Source: Pontibacillus yanchengensis Y32 (GTDB lineage: Bacteria; Bacillota; Bacilli; Bacillales; BH030062). Taken from it: a DNA stretch of 64,000 bases. Every line of letters starts with the position of its first letter. Position 1 is the stretch's first letter. The translations under genes and the position numbers were made by a program. The stretch is from assembly GCF_000770635.1 (NCBI RefSeq), contig NZ_AVBF01000007.1, positions 1 to 64,000 on the forward strand, read 5' to 3'. Positions 27,006 through 37,735 of this stretch are shown here, piece after piece. The notes beneath the pieces are model-generated. The model was not told the origin of the DNA. It saw nothing but the letters and a program-made list of their open reading frames with translations, and did no database searches.

Positions 27006-28292
27006 ATGTCAGCAAAATGGGAAAAGTTAGAAGGAAACGAAGGTCAATTAACAGTAGAAGTAGATGCGGAAGAATTTGACCAAGCCTTAAACCAAGCATT
27101 TAAAAAAGTAGTTAAAGACGTTCAGGTGCCAGGATTCCGTAAAGGTAAAGTACCTCGTCCAATTTTTGAACAACGTTTTGGTGTTGAGTCTCTTTATCAA
27201 GACGCTCTAGACATCATTCTTCCTGAAGCGTACTCAAACGCTCTTCAAGAAACAGGAATCAACCCAGTTGATCGCCCAGAAGTAGATGTAGAGCAAATCG
27301 AAAAAGGCAAAAACCTTATCTTTACAGCAAAAGTAACAGTTAAGCCTGAAGTAGAACTTGGCGAATACAAAGGTCTTGAAGTAGAAGAGCAAGACACTGA
27401 AGTAACAGATGAAGATGTAGAAAACGAACTACAACAACAACAAGAAAAGCAAGCTGAATTGGTTGTTAAAGAAGAAGGTACAATTGAGAATGGCGATACA
27501 GTAGTAATGGACTTTGAAGGGTTCGTAGATGGAGAAGCGTTTGAAGGCGGACAAGCAGACAACTATTCTCTAGAAATCGGTTCTGGCACGTTCATTCCTG
27601 GATTCGAAGAGCAGCTTGTAGGCAAATCTTCTGGAGAGGAAACAGAAGTAGAAGTTACATTCCCAGAAGAGTATCATGCTGAAGAATTAGCAGGAAAGAC
27701 TGCAACATTCAAAGTTAAAGTACATGAAGTGAAAACAAAAGAACTTCCTGAACTTGATGATGAATTTGCTAAAGACGTAGACGAAGAAGTAGAAACTCTT
27801 GCTGAACTTAAAGAGAAAACAAAAGCTCGTCTACAAGAAGAAAAAGAGCGTGAAGCAGAGAACACGAAACGTGAAGAGCTTGTTAACAAGGCAACTGACA
27901 ATGCTGAAATCAACGTACCAGATGCTATGGTAGACACAGAACTTGATCGTATGGTTAAAGAGTTCGAACAACGTCTACAAATGCAAGGTATGACGATGGA
28001 CATGTATTTCCAATTCACAGGTCAAGATGAGAACGCGCTTAAAGAGCAGATGAAAGAAGATGCTAGTAAACGCGTGAAAACAAACCTTGTACTTGAAGCA
28101 ATTTCTGAAGCAGAAAATGTTGTAGTTACAGAAGAAGATGTAAATGCAGAGCTAGAAAACATGGCTTCCATGTATCAAACAGATGTTGATAACTTGAAGC
28201 AAATGCTAGGTGGCAATACAGACGCAGTTGAAGAAGATCTTAAAATCAAAAAAGCGATCGACTTCCTTGTAGCAGAAAGCAAATCTGCATAG
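27006..28292 (+). CDS. tig: Trigger factor
   Basis: A ribosome-bound chaperone and peptidyl-prolyl isomerase of 428 residues. The N-terminal ribosome-binding signature GFRKGKVPR lies near residue 43. The FKBP-type isomerase domain (about 155-245) has [20 protein letters not shown] and [10 protein letters not shown], and a long helical C-terminal domain follows. The protein is very acidic even for the family. The start at 27006 follows GGAGGG; an upstream ATG at 26973 lies before that site. The gene is followed by its own terminator. Confidence 0.95.
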   Translation: MSAKWEKLEGNEGQLTVEVDAEEFDQALNQAFKKVVKDVQVPGFRKGKVPRPIFEQRFGVESLYQDALDIILPEAYSNALQETGINPVDRPEVDVEQIEKGKNLIFTAKVTVKPEVELGEYKGLEVEEQDTEVTDEDVENELQQQQEKQAELVVKEEGTIENGDTVVMDFEGFVDGEAFEGGQADNYSLEIGSGTFIPGFEEQLVGKSSGEETEVEVTFPEEYHAEELAGKTATFKVKVHEVKTKELPELDDEFAKDVDEEVETLAELKEKTKARLQEEKEREAENTKREELVNKATDNAEINVPDAMVDTELDRMVKEFEQRLQMQGMTMDMYFQFTGQDENALKEQMKEDASKRVKTNLVLEAISEAENVVVTEEDVNAELENMASMYQTDVDNLKQMLGGNTDAVEEDLKIKKAIDFLVAESKSA

Positions 28293-28300
28293 TCAACACT

Positions 28301-28337
28301 AGAAACAAGGCGCGACATGATCGTGCCTTGTTTTTTA
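28301..28337 (+). terminator. Terminator after tig
   Basis: AAACAAGGC and GCCTTGTTT form the outer stem with a short inner GCGAC/GATCGT pairing, followed by a T run. Confidence 0.75.
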
Positions 28338-28782
28338 CTAAAAAAACAAAAAGTTGTCCTACTTTTACTGCCATTTCTTACATATACATATAGTATAGAT
28401 TGTATTTGAAGCATTCCATAAAGGTGTTACCTGGATTTATGTCACAAGTTATTCTTCGTGAATTTTTGAAATGAAGTATGGAATGTTCTCTCTTATGGAA
28501 AAATACATATCACATATCGAACTTCTTCTACTATCTAATTATTACAAATGAGCATGTTGTTGTTTAGCTATTTAGTTCACCTTAAATGATTGACTTCTTT
28601 TCAGCACATGTACATAATGAATACAAATGACAGGAAAGATTGTTTTTCAGAGAGTTTTTTACTTTTAGTACTATATATAATTTGATATGATGACGTAAAG
28701 AAGCGTTTTTATATTCTATGTAATGTTAATATTAAGTTTATGTATAGATTTGTTGTGACTTATACTTTGAGAGGTGAAAAGC
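28338..28782. other. Long clpX leader region without visible gene
   Basis: About 445 bases between the tig terminator and clpX contain no open frame with a ribosome binding site, no repeat of the families seen elsewhere and no palindrome that I can assign. The sequence is AT-rich, and a -10-like TATATAAT lies near 28673. It should contain the clpX promoter, but I cannot place it securely. Confidence 0.4.
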
Positions 28783-30060
28783 ATGTTTAAATTTAACGAA
28801 GAGAAAGGGCAGTTGAAATGTTCTTTCTGCGGCAAGACTCAAGATCAAGTCCGTAAGCTTGTAGCTGGACCAGGAGTTTATATATGCGATGAATGTATTG
28901 AACTATGTACAGAAATTGTTGAGGAAGAGCTAGGTAATGAAGAAGAAGTAGAATTTAAAGAAGTACCTAAGCCTCAAGAGATTAACTCCATTCTTGATGA
29001 TTACGTAATTGGTCAGGATTATGCTAAGAAGTCATTGTCTGTAGCTGTTTATAACCATTATAAACGTATCAATGCCGTGCAGAAGCAGGATGATGTGGAG
29101 CTTGCTAAAAGTAACATCCTAATGCTTGGTCCTACAGGTAGTGGTAAAACACTACTTGCACAAACATTAGCTCGTATTCTAAATGTACCGTTTGCTATGG
29201 CGGATGCTACTTCATTAACAGAAGCTGGTTATGTAGGTGAGGACGTAGAGAACATTCTTCTAAAGCTAATTCAAGCTGCTGATTATGATGTAGAAAAAGC
29301 AGAAAAAGGTATTATTTATATTGATGAAATTGATAAAGTTGCACGTAAGTCAGAAAACCCATCTATTACACGTGATGTGTCTGGCGAAGGTGTTCAACAA
29401 GCGCTACTAAAAATTCTAGAGGGTACCGTAGCAAGTGTTCCTCCTCAGGGTGGACGTAAGCATCCTCATCAAGAATTTATTCAAATCGACACAGCTAACG
29501 TTCTATTTATTGTCGGTGGAGCTTTTGATGGAATTGATCAAATTGTTAAACGCCGTCTTGGTAAAAAAGTAATTGGATTTGGTTCTGAAGATAAGAGTGC
29601 CGAAGATATGGATAAAGGAGAAGTACTTACAAAAGTACTACCAGAAGACCTATTACGTTATGGTTTAATTCCTGAGTTTATTGGTCGTCTTCCAGTTATT
29701 GGAGCACTAGAGCCACTTGATGAAGATGCCCTAGTAGAAATTCTTACTAAACCTAAGAATGCTCTTGTTAAGCAATATCAGAAGTTATTCCAAATCGATA
29801 ACGTAGAATTAGAGTTTGAAGAAGAAGCACTTCGTGAAATAGCTCGTAAAGCCATTGAACGTAAAACAGGTGCTCGTGGTCTTCGTTCCATTATTGAAGG
29901 CATCATGTTAGATGTTATGTATGAGCTTCCTGGTCGTGAGGATATTGAGAAATGTATTATCACACCAGACACGGTTACAAAGGAAAATGGGCGTCCGAAG
30001 TTTGTACTAAGTGATGGCACAGTAAAAGATGAAAATGAAACTCCAAAAGAGAGTGCTTAA
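28783..30060 (+). CDS. clpX: ATP-dependent Clp protease ATP-binding subunit ClpX
   Basis: The 425-residue AAA+ unfoldase feeds substrates to ClpP. It starts with the family [18 protein letters not shown] and has the four zinc cysteines (C13, C16, then CDEC near 35-38). Walker A GPTGSGKT, Walker [10 protein letters not shown], the sensor arginines and the IGF loop that docks on ClpP (VIGFGSE) are all visible. A GTG at 28774 is in frame, but GAGAGGTG serves as the ribosome binding site for the ATG at 28783. clpP is not in the window. Confidence 0.96.
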   Translation: MFKFNEEKGQLKCSFCGKTQDQVRKLVAGPGVYICDECIELCTEIVEEELGNEEEVEFKEVPKPQEINSILDDYVIGQDYAKKSLSVAVYNHYKRINAVQKQDDVELAKSNILMLGPTGSGKTLLAQTLARILNVPFAMADATSLTEAGYVGEDVENILLKLIQAADYDVEKAEKGIIYIDEIDKVARKSENPSITRDVSGEGVQQALLKILEGTVASVPPQGGRKHPHQEFIQIDTANVLFIVGGAFDGIDQIVKRRLGKKVIGFGSEDKSAEDMDKGEVLTKVLPEDLLRYGLIPEFIGRLPVIGALEPLDEDALVEILTKPKNALVKQYQKLFQIDNVELEFEEEALREIARKAIERKTGARGLRSIIEGIMLDVMYELPGREDIEKCIITPDTVTKENGRPKFVLSDGTVKDENETPKESA

Positions 30061-30061
30061 T

Positions 30062-30096
30062 AATAAAACAGTAGCCTTAGGGCTACTGTTTTATTC
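30062..30096 (+). terminator. Terminator after clpX
   Basis: AATAAAACAGTAGCC and GGCTACTGTTTTATT pair perfectly around TTAG. The repeat copy A3 starts at its downstream edge. Confidence 0.85.
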
Positions 30097-30236
30097 TTGT
30101 CTAGGAAATTATAATCGGAGTTAGGTTGTGAATCACTTTATAAATTCATGATGTAAGATACAGTATCACAACGACTAGTTTGCTCCCATCGCCTCCTTAC
30201 GCAGCATACTAGTCACTAGCCGTGCACTTGCGCTTA
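30096..30236 (+). repeat. Hairpin repeat family A, copy 3 (shortened)
   Basis: It opens with TTGTCTAGGAAATTATAA exactly as copy 2. It loses the usual middle and keeps CGACTAGTTTGCTCCCATCG, CCTCCTTACG and the end CACTAGCCGTGCACTTGCGC. The arms are partly degraded. It abuts the clpX terminator. Confidence 0.6.
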
Positions 30237-30303
30237 TGTAATGAATAATCGTAACTCAACATATGGTGAAGTATGTGATGGCAGAATTTCATGCCTTCCC
30301 AAG

Positions 30304-30332
30304 GTTTAATGTGTTCATTTGCGGAGATACTA
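30304..30332 (+). promoter_or_regulatory. Candidate sigma-F promoter of lonB
   Basis: GGAGATACTA (30323-30332) matches the forespore sigma-F -10 pattern GGNNANANTR at every fixed position. GTTTA (30304-30308), 14 bases upstream, matches the -35 pattern GYATA with one change. lonB is known in B. subtilis as a forespore gene under sigma-F, which fits. Confidence 0.55.
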
Positions 30333-30371
30333 GCTGATAACATTAAAGATGAAATGCAGGAGGAATCTTTT

Positions 30372-32045
30372 ATGACATTAGCTGGTATTGCTCTTTTCGT
30401 GCAACTTTTCTTTGGCATCGTAATTGGGTTGTATTTTTGGAACTTATTAAAAAATCAACGTTCTCAAAAAGTTACGATTGACCGCGAATCAAAAAAAGAG
30501 CTTGGTGAGCTTAGGAAAATGCGCCAAATCGCATTATCTGAGCCACTTTCTGAGAAAGTAAGACCGAAAACGTTTGATGACATTGTTGGCCAACAGGATG
30601 GTATAGAGGCATTGCGAGCAGCTATATGTGGTGCGAACCCTCAACATGTTATTATTTATGGACCTCCAGGAGTTGGGAAAACGGCAGCAGCAAGGTTAGT
30701 GTTAGAAGAAGCAAAACAAGTTACGGAGTCACCTTTTAGAACGGATGCTGTTTTCGTTGAATTAGACGCTACCACAGCTCGTTTTGATGAACGCGGGATA
30801 GCCGATCCATTAATCGGTTCTGTCCATGATCCAATTTATCAGGGGGCAGGAGCAATGGGGCAGGCTGGTATTCCACAGCCAAAGCCAGGAGCCGTGTCCA
30901 ACGCACATGGTGGGGTATTATTCATCGATGAAATTGGTGAGTTACATCCCATTCAAATGAATAAATTATTAAAAGTACTGGAAGATCGAAAAGTGTACTT
31001 CGAAAGTGCTTATTATAGTGAAGAGAATCAGCAAATCCCTTTACATATTCATGAGATTTTTAAAAAAGGGTTGCCTGCTGATTTTAGGATGATTGGAGCT
31101 ACAACAAGACGTCCTGAGGAAATCCCACCTGCGATACGATCTCGCTGCTTAGAGGTCTTTTTTAGAGAGCTTGAGCATGAGGAAGTTATCGAAATAGCTA
31201 GGAAAGCAGCAAATAAGATTCAGTTTACTGTTGAAGAAAAAGGTTTAACCACCCTTGCAGATTATGCGAGGAATGGTAGGGAAGCAGTGAACATGATTCA
31301 AATTGCTTCTGGAATTGCGAAGAAGGCTAATAAAGAATCAGTAAGTAGAGCGGAAATCGAATGGGTAGTCGATGCATCTCAGTTAGCTCCACGCTACGAA
31401 AAGAGAATATATGCTCAAGATCAGGTTGGTATAGTAAATGGATTGGCTGTTTATGGGCCGAACTCAGGATCCTTATTAGAGATAGAAGTAAGCGTTCTGC
31501 CAACCAACCAACAAGGAGCAATTAATATTACGGGGATTGCGGAAGAAGAGAGTATTGGTAGTCAAAGTAAGTCCATTCGAAGAAAAAGTATGGCCAAAGG
31601 TTCTATAGAGAATGTGATTACAGTTCTTCGTTCCCTAGGTGTTCCAGCGCATGAATACGACATCCATGTGAACTTTCCAGGTGGTATTCCTGTTGATGGC
31701 CCATCGGCCGGAATAGCAATGGCGGTAGGGATTTATTCAGCCATTCACAAAATCCCTGTGCGCCATGACCTTGCTCTGACCGGTGAAATAAGCATTCATG
31801 GCCACGTTAAGCCGGTTGGTGGTGTAATGTCTAAAATTAAAGCTGCTAAACGTGCAGGAGCGAATAAAGTCCTCATTCCTGCTGAAAATAATCAAGCAAT
31901 GTTTGATAAAATTGAAGGCATACACATAATTCCGATTCATCACATCCAAGAAGCATTGACGTTATGCCTGGCAGGAGATATACAATCGTTACTAAAAGAG
32001 AAACGCCTATTACCTAATCCAAAGCGAAATACTCAATCTTCGTGA
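30372..32045 (+). CDS. lonB: ATP-dependent protease LonB (forespore)
   Basis: A 557-residue membrane-anchored Lon-type protease of the developing spore (B. subtilis LonB about 552). An N-terminal membrane helix (ALFVQLFFGIVIGLYFW, residues 7-23) is followed by the AAA+ domain with Walker [12 protein letters not shown] and FIDEIGELHPIQMNK. The C-terminal protease domain has the catalytic Ser in DGPSAGIAMA and the Lys about 43 residues later in GGVMSKIKAAKRAG. The start at 30372 follows AGGAGG; the in-frame ATG at 30291 would place extra residues ahead of the conserved beginning. It lies between clpX and lonA, as in B. subtilis. Confidence 0.93.
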   Translation: MTLAGIALFVQLFFGIVIGLYFWNLLKNQRSQKVTIDRESKKELGELRKMRQIALSEPLSEKVRPKTFDDIVGQQDGIEALRAAICGANPQHVIIYGPPGVGKTAAARLVLEEAKQVTESPFRTDAVFVELDATTARFDERGIADPLIGSVHDPIYQGAGAMGQAGIPQPKPGAVSNAHGGVLFIDEIGELHPIQMNKLLKVLEDRKVYFESAYYSEENQQIPLHIHEIFKKGLPADFRMIGATTRRPEEIPPAIRSRCLEVFFRELEHEEVIEIARKAANKIQFTVEEKGLTTLADYARNGREAVNMIQIASGIAKKANKESVSRAEIEWVVDASQLAPRYEKRIYAQDQVGIVNGLAVYGPNSGSLLEIEVSVLPTNQQGAINITGIAEEESIGSQSKSIRRKSMAKGSIENVITVLRSLGVPAHEYDIHVNFPGGIPVDGPSAGIAMAVGIYSAIHKIPVRHDLALTGEISIHGHVKPVGGVMSKIKAAKRAGANKVLIPAENNQAMFDKIEGIHIIPIHHIQEALTLCLAGDIQSLLKEKRLLPNPKRNTQSS

Positions 32046-32080
32046 GTGAAGAAAATAGGCCAATCGTCTAGTTAGAATAG

Positions 32081-32109
32081 TTTACATTGATATAGCTTTT
32101 CTATATACT
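32081..32109 (+). promoter_or_regulatory. Vegetative promoter of lonA
   Basis: TTTACA (32081-32086) and TATACT (32104-32109) are separated by 17 bases. It would produce a leader of about 170 bases before lonA. Confidence 0.65.
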
Positions 32110-32128
32110 TTTAAAGAACCATATTGTT

Positions 32129-32178
32129 AAGTGAAAAGAGCGTTGTCTTGAGAATAAAAGGCATGCTCTCTTTCACTT
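32129..32178 (+). promoter_or_regulatory. Leader hairpin upstream of lonA
   Basis: GTTAAGTGAAAAGAGC pairs with GCTCTCTTTCACTTA, with one bulge, across a loop of about 20 bases inside the lonA leader. It has no long T run after it. It could be a weak terminator for lonB, an RNA-stability element or a regulatory hairpin. Confidence 0.45.
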
Positions 32179-32283
32179 ATGAGAGAAAAAGAGAGCTTCA
32201 CTCCTCTTCAGAATAGGGAAAGAGGATAAAGCGTACAAATTACGAATAATAAGAAGTAGTATATATATGGAGGTGTTAGCATT

Positions 32284-34605
32284 ATGACTGATACAACTAT
32301 TAAACAGATTCCCCTCCTTCCTTTACGTGGGTTATTAGTATATCCTTCAATGGTCATGCATTTAGATGTGGGCCGGGATAAATCAGTAAATGCAATTGAA
32401 AATGCAATGGTAGAGGACAACATCATCTTTCTTACTGCCCAAAAAGAAGTGAGTGTAGATGAACCGACAACCGATGACATTTATACGATTGGTACTGTAG
32501 CGAAAATTAAGCAAATGCTGAAATTGCCAAACGGGACGATACGTATATTAGTTGAAGGCTTATACCGTGGTAAAATTGATGAGCACATTGAAGATGATGA
32601 ATATTTCAAAGTTAAGTTTAATGAAGTAGAAGAAGAACATGGCGATCAAAATGAAGAAGAAGCACTTATGCGTAATTTGCTGGAGCAATTTGAGCAATAC
32701 ATAAAAGTGTCGAAGAAAATTAGCGATGAAACACTAGCTTCTGTTAAAGATATTGATGTGCCAGGTCGACTAGCTGATATTGTTACTTCTCACTTATCGT
32801 TAAAGATTAAGGATAAACAAGAAGTGTTAGAAATAGCGAACGTCCCAGACCGTCTCAAACATATTATCGAACTAATAAATAATGAAAAAGAAGTAGTTCA
32901 TTTAGAGAAAAAAATCGGACAACAAGTCAAGAAATCAATGGAACGTACCCAAAAAGAGTACTATCTTCGTGAACAAATGAAAGCCATCCAAAAAGAACTT
33001 GGTGAAAAAGATGGCAAATCCGGTGAAATTGCCGAGCTGAAAGAAAGAATCGAAAATGCTAACATGCCTGAGCGTATTGAAGCAGTAGCATATAAAGAGC
33101 TTGATCGATATGAAAAGATTCCAAGTAGTTCAGCTGAAAGTTCAGTAATTCGTAATTATATTGAATGGCTTGTAGTTCTACCGTGGACAGAAGAAACGGT
33201 CGATAACTTAGATATTCCACATGCTGAACAAATTTTAAACGAAGATCATTATGGGTTAGATAAAGTAAAAGAACGGATTTTAGAGTATTTAGCTGTTCAA
33301 AAGCTAACCGAGTCCATTAAAGGACCAATACTATGCTTAGTAGGACCACCGGGAGTTGGGAAGACATCGTTAGCTAAATCCATTGCTCGTTCGATGGACC
33401 GTAACTTTGTGCGTGCTTCTTTAGGTGGTGTCCGCGATGAAGCCGAAATTAGAGGTCATCGTCGTACGTACGTTGGTGCAATGCCGGGACGAATTATTCA
33501 AGGTATGAAGAAAGCAGAAACGGTTAATCCCGTCTTTTTATTAGATGAAATTGATAAAATGGCAAGTGATTTCAGAGGCGATCCTTCCTCAGCTATGCTT
33601 GAAGTATTAGATCCAGAACAAAACAGCAACTTTAGCGATCACTTTATTGAAGAGACTTATGACCTTTCCAATGTGATGTTCGTTGCAACAGCAAACAATA
33701 TGGCGACAATCCCTGGACCTTTATTAGACCGTATGGAAGTTATTACGATAGCTGGTTATACAGAAGTAGAAAAACTTCATATCGCCAAAGAGCATCTACT
33801 TCCAAAGCAAATCAAAGAAAACGGATTAAAGAAAAGTCAACTTCAAGTACGTGAGGATGCATTACTAAAGCTGGTCCGCCAATACACAAGAGAAGCCGGT
33901 GTTCGTGGATTGGAACGTGAACTCGCAGCTGTATGTCGTAAGGCAGCCAAAATATTAGTGTCAGAAGATAAAAAGCGTGTTGTCGTAACTGAAAAGAAAT
34001 TAGAAACCTTATTAGGTAGACCGAAATATCGATATGGACAAGCAGAAAAAGAGAATCAAGTTGGAACAGCTACAGGACTGGCATACACGTCAGCAGGTGG
34101 AGATACACTATCAATAGAAGTTTCATTATACCCTGGTAAAGGAAAACTTACCTTAACAGGTAAACTGGGTGACGTTATGAAGGAGTCAGCTCAAGCAGCA
34201 TTCAGCTATATACGCTCTCGAGCTGAAGAATTGCAAATTGATCCTGAATTCCCTGATAAGAATGATATTCACATTCACGTACCTGAAGGAGCTACTCCAA
34301 AAGATGGGCCATCTGCTGGTATAACGATGGCTACAGCCCTTGTATCAGCACTAACAGGACGTCCAGTACGGAAAGAAGTAGGAATGACCGGGGAAATCAC
34401 CTTACGTGGTAGAGTCCTTCCTATTGGTGGATTAAAAGAGAAATCACTAAGTGCTCATCGAGCTGGATTGACGACAGTAATTATGCCTGCTGATAACGAA
34501 AAGGACTTAGAGGATATACCTGAAAGTGTGCGAGATAGCTTAACATATATCCCAGTCCATCATCTTGATGAAGTGTTAGACAAAGCATTAGTGGAGGAGA
34601 AATAA
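32284..34605 (+). CDS. lonA: ATP-dependent protease La (LonA)
   Basis: A 773-residue soluble Lon protease that degrades misfolded and regulatory proteins. The N-terminal substrate domain begins [21 protein letters not shown] coiled region follows (about 185-260), then the AAA+ domain with Walker [13 protein letters not shown] near residue 357 and FLLDEIDKM. The protease domain carries the Ser in [10 protein letters not shown] and Lys in [14 protein letters not shown], 43 residues apart. The ribosome binding site is GGAGG. Its stop overlaps the ATG of ysxC, so the two are translationally coupled. Confidence 0.96.
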   Translation: MTDTTIKQIPLLPLRGLLVYPSMVMHLDVGRDKSVNAIENAMVEDNIIFLTAQKEVSVDEPTTDDIYTIGTVAKIKQMLKLPNGTIRILVEGLYRGKIDEHIEDDEYFKVKFNEVEEEHGDQNEEEALMRNLLEQFEQYIKVSKKISDETLASVKDIDVPGRLADIVTSHLSLKIKDKQEVLEIANVPDRLKHIIELINNEKEVVHLEKKIGQQVKKSMERTQKEYYLREQMKAIQKELGEKDGKSGEIAELKERIENANMPERIEAVAYKELDRYEKIPSSSAESSVIRNYIEWLVVLPWTEETVDNLDIPHAEQILNEDHYGLDKVKERILEYLAVQKLTESIKGPILCLVGPPGVGKTSLAKSIARSMDRNFVRASLGGVRDEAEIRGHRRTYVGAMPGRIIQGMKKAETVNPVFLLDEIDKMASDFRGDPSSAMLEVLDPEQNSNFSDHFIEETYDLSNVMFVATANNMATIPGPLLDRMEVITIAGYTEVEKLHIAKEHLLPKQIKENGLKKSQLQVREDALLKLVRQYTREAGVRGLERELAAVCRKAAKILVSEDKKRVVVTEKKLETLLGRPKYRYGQAEKENQVGTATGLAYTSAGGDTLSIEVSLYPGKGKLTLTGKLGDVMKESAQAAFSYIRSRAEELQIDPEFPDKNDIHIHVPEGATPKDGPSAGITMATALVSALTGRPVRKEVGMTGEITLRGRVLPIGGLKEKSLSAHRAGLTTVIMPADNEKDLEDIPESVRDSLTYIPVHHLDEVLDKALVEEK

Positions 34606-35192
34606 TGAAAATCAACCAAGCGGAACTTGTTATAAGTGCCGTAAGTCAAAAGCAATATCCAAATGAACCGTTACCGGAAATTGCCTTAGCCGGACGTTCA
34701 AACGTGGGGAAGTCCTCTTTTATTAATCAGCTTATACAAAGAAAAGCATTAGCTCGAACATCCTCAAAACCAGGAAAAACGCAGACATTGAACTTCTATA
34801 AATTAAATGAGGCGTTTTTCTTTGTGGATGTTCCTGGTTATGGATACGCCAAGGTATCTAAAACCGAAAGGGAAAAATGGGGAAAAATGATGGAAGAGTA
34901 TTTTTCCAATCGTCAAAAATTAAAGATGGTCGTCATGATAGTAGATATTCGTCACGATCCATCTGAGGATGACAGGATGATGTATGATTTTCTAAAGCAT
35001 TATCGTTTGCCCGTTACTGTAATCGCAACGAAGCTAGATAAGATTAAAAGAGGTCAGCGCGCTAAGCAGCTAAAACGTATAATTGAAGTGTTAGAGCTAG
35101 AAGATGAAGACACTCTCATTCCTTTCTCTGCCGAAACGGGGGAAGGGAAAGACGATGCTTGGCGAACAATTCGCTCATATATTGGTAAATAA
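34605..35192 (+). CDS. ysxC: Ribosome biogenesis GTPase EngB/YsxC
   Basis: An essential 195-residue TrmE-Era-like GTPase for 50S ribosome assembly. The G motifs are in place: G1 [10 protein letters not shown] (about 27-36), G2 with the conserved Thr in [13 protein letters not shown]3 DVPGYGYA, G4 ATKLDK and G5 FSAETGEG. The start codon overlaps the lonA stop. A strong terminator follows. Confidence 0.95.
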   Translation: MKINQAELVISAVSQKQYPNEPLPEIALAGRSNVGKSSFINQLIQRKALARTSSKPGKTQTLNFYKLNEAFFFVDVPGYGYAKVSKTEREKWGKMMEEYFSNRQKLKMVVMIVDIRHDPSEDDRMMYDFLKHYRLPVTVIATKLDKIKRGQRAKQLKRIIEVLELEDEDTLIPFSAETGEGKDDAWRTIRSYIGK

Positions 35193-35194
35193 TA

Positions 35195-35228
35195 AAAAAG
35201 GTTCCATGCTATGGAACCTTTTTTATTT
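35195..35228 (+). terminator. Terminator after ysxC
   Basis: AAAAAAGGTTCCAT and ATGGAACCTTTTTT form a perfect 14-bp stem with a 3-base loop. Confidence 0.88.
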
Positions 35229-35229
35229 T

Positions 35230-35436
35230 ATAGCGAAATTATAAAATTCAATGCTTGTGTATAACTGAAAAAGTGATGCGGCCACGTCCAGCTCCAGCGC
35301 CCAGCGACTAGCAAACTTCCTGCCCCTCCTTACGATAAGTCAACATCGAATCGCTTGCGCTCTTCGTGTTTCCTTTATCTCATACGTAGCCGTCCAGTTT
35401 GTACGTCGCTAAGCGGGCGCTTGCGCTTTTGTTCTG
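35230..35436 (+). repeat. Hairpin repeat family A, copy 4 (best-preserved copy)
   Basis: This gene-free element follows the ysxC terminator. Left arm AGCGCCCAGCGACTAGC (35296-35312) and right arm GTACGTCGCTAAGCGGGCGCT (ending 35421) are largely complementary, extended by GCAAACT facing AGTTTG. An inner small hairpin CGAATCGCTTGCGCTCTTCG sits near the top. The rest of the gap (35437 to the end of ysxD) has no signal that I can name. Confidence 0.78.
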
Positions 35437-35627
35437 TGTACAGTAGTACGTTTTGCTATAACTTGTTCTTCTGATGGGCACTTAAGAAAATCTCAGTTGC
35501 GTCATGAATAATCTGTTTCTATAACTGTCCAAAAAATTAGATTACTAGAAAACATGAGCAAATTATAATTATTACAATCTGATATATGATATAATCATTA
35601 TAGAAAATCAACTATAGACTTCATATA

Positions 35628-36113
35628 TTATTTTTTCTTAATGAATAATATATATATGCCTATAAGAATCAATAACAGGGGCCAAAAGGTTTCAACAAAA
35701 TTTGCTGCAATCGTAATCCACTGGAACCAACCCGGTTTGTTTGAAACAAAGATCGAAAATAAGGCAATCGCTACAAGGAGCAGGCCAGGGAGAAGACCTT
35801 GTTTGCTTTTCTGATAGCGTAATAAAAATGCAATTCCAACTATAAGGGGAAACATACCCCAGTGGTCAATCCAAAAGGAATATGTATATAGCCCATGAAA
35901 GTGGATGCCAAGCCCTAACAATATTGTTCCAGGCAGTATGGGTTCATAATCATTCGAGATATAGCTATTTAATAGCATGGCTACACCAATGATAATTAGA
36001 ATCGTTGGCCACGAATAAAAGTGGGTAATAATAGGAATATTAAATTGTTGTAATAAGAAATATATACCTATACCAATTAAAAAAATACCTGGAAATGTGT
36101 TTTGTTTTTTCAA
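35628..36113 (-). CDS. ysxD: YsxD-like membrane protein
   Basis: A 161-residue integral membrane protein with about six short hydrophobic segments (FPGIFLIGIGIYFLLQQF, SWPTILIIIGVAMLL, ILPGTILLGLGIHF, GMFPLIVGIAFLL, LPGLLLVAIALFSIF, FWPLLLILIGIYILF). The repeated (W/F)P.(I/L)L...G pattern resembles the LiaI/LiaF-type transmembrane module. Function is unknown. The position between ysxC and hemA matches ysxD of B. subtilis. An AGGAGGTAT site precedes the ATG on this strand. Confidence 0.78.
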   Translation of the reverse strand: MKKQNTFPGIFLIGIGIYFLLQQFNIPIITHFYSWPTILIIIGVAMLLNSYISNDYEPILPGTILLGLGIHFHGLYTYSFWIDHWGMFPLIVGIAFLLRYQKSKQGLLPGLLLVAIALFSIFVSNKPGWFQWITIAANFVETFWPLLLILIGIYILFIKKK

Positions 36114-36349
36114 TCAAATACCTCCTTCTAAATGGGAGAAAATAGTTGTGTTTCTTGCTTTAAATGCATGGTTATGTTAAGGTACATACGGTATTATACA
36201 TGAATAATTCGAATAAATTGATAGTTCTATCGTATCATAACCTTTCAATAACTGTTCACATTTTACATAATTGTGAGCTTGATAACCATGTTATAATGGA
36301 CGTAATTGATGATAATTGTTCGTTTATCAGTGTTTTGGGGGTGAAAGAT

Positions 36350-37720
36350 GTGCATATTTTAGTAGTTGGCGTAAATTATAAAACGGCCCCTATTGAAATT
36401 AGAGAGAAGTTAACTTTTGCAGAGAATCAAACAGCAGAAGCAATGAAATCACTAAACCAGCAGAAGAGTGTGTTGGAAAGTGTGATTATTTCTACATGTA
36501 ACCGCACAGAAATTTATGCGGTTGTTGATCAGCTTCATACTGGCCGTTATTATATAAAACAATTTTTAGCTGAATGGTTTAATATAGATAAAGATCAATT
36601 CTCGCCATTTCTATCTATGTACGAAGCGGATGGTGCGCTTGAACACTTATTCCGCGTAACATGTGGACTAGACTCAATGGTACTGGGTGAAACACAAATT
36701 CTTGGACAAATGAAACAAGCCTTTTTACAAGGCCAAGAAGCTGGGACGACTGGTACCATCTTCAATCAATTGTTTAAGCAAGCTGTTACACTAGCAAAAC
36801 GGTCCCATAAAGAAACAGAAATTGGGGATAATGCTGTTTCTGTTAGCTATGCAGCAGTTGAATTAGCAAAGAAAATCTTTGGTGATTTAGTAAATAAGCA
36901 TGTCGTCATTTACGGTGCAGGTAAAATGGGCGAACTAGCTGCTAAAAATCTTCACGGCTCTGGAGTGCGAGAAGTAACGGTTGTGAACCGGACTATGGAG
37001 AATGCAGAGCGTTTGGCTACCCAATTTAATGGCCAAGCTAAAACAGTTGAACAGCTAAATGAAGTATTAGAAAAAGCTGATATTCTTATTAGCTCTACAG
37101 GTGCAAGCGACTATGTGATTAACAAACAGACGATCGAAGCGGTTCATAAGAAGCGTAAAGGTCGCCCTCTATTCTTGGTAGATATTGCGGTGCCTCGTGA
37201 CTTAGACCCAGCTATTGATGATTTAGAGAGCGTATTCCTTTATGATATTGATGACCTACAAGGTATCGTAGACGCTAATTTAGAAGCACGCAAAGAAGCA
37301 GCGGAACAAATCGAAATCATGGTGGAGGCTGATATAGTCGCATTTAAAGATTGGTTGCAAACCATTGGGGTTGTTCCAGTTATTTCTGCACTACGCAACA
37401 AGGCTTTATCGATACAAGCAGATACAATGGAAAGTATCGAGCGAAAAATGCCTGACTTAACAGAGCGAGAAAAGAAAGTTTTAAATAAGCATACCAAAAG
37501 TATTATTAATCAAATGCTAAAGCAACCAATTCTTCAGGCTAAAGAATATGCTGCACATCCAAACGCAGACCAGCAGTTGGATATGTTTAAGCAAATATTT
37601 GGTATCGAAGAAGAGGTTCAGCAGGAAATTGAAAAGCAGCAAGATAAAAATAAACAAGCTGTCTTAGATACCGATGGGAAATCATCCTTTCAACCGGCTT
37701 CGAACGTAGCTAATTCTTAA
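36350..37720 (+). CDS. hemA: Glutamyl-tRNA reductase
   Basis: The first enzyme of haem synthesis reduces glutamyl-tRNA to glutamate-1-semialdehyde. From the GTG at 36350 it has 456 residues and begins [19 protein letters not shown] as in B. subtilis. The catalytic Cys is in [11 protein letters not shown] near residue 50; the NADPH-binding [13 protein letters not shown] and helical C-terminal dimer region follow. The frame is open much further upstream (to 36164), but GGGGGTG 6 bases before 36350 and family length decide the start. It heads the hemAXCDBL operon. A TATAAT box lies about 50 bases upstream, near 36292. Confidence 0.95.
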   Translation: MHILVVGVNYKTAPIEIREKLTFAENQTAEAMKSLNQQKSVLESVIISTCNRTEIYAVVDQLHTGRYYIKQFLAEWFNIDKDQFSPFLSMYEADGALEHLFRVTCGLDSMVLGETQILGQMKQAFLQGQEAGTTGTIFNQLFKQAVTLAKRSHKETEIGDNAVSVSYAAVELAKKIFGDLVNKHVVIYGAGKMGELAAKNLHGSGVREVTVVNRTMENAERLATQFNGQAKTVEQLNEVLEKADILISSTGASDYVINKQTIEAVHKKRKGRPLFLVDIAVPRDLDPAIDDLESVFLYDIDDLQGIVDANLEARKEAAEQIEIMVEADIVAFKDWLQTIGVVPVISALRNKALSIQADTMESIERKMPDLTEREKKVLNKHTKSIINQMLKQPILQAKEYAAHPNADQQLDMFKQIFGIEEEVQQEIEKQQDKNKQAVLDTDGKSSFQPASNVANS

Positions 37721-37735
37721 GAAAGGAATTTCCTT

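Noticed and set aside
27245-28018. Long minus-strand frames of 105 and 114 codons opposite tig
   Set aside because: They are Ser-rich antisense shadows of the acidic, GAA-rich trigger factor gene and lack start signals.
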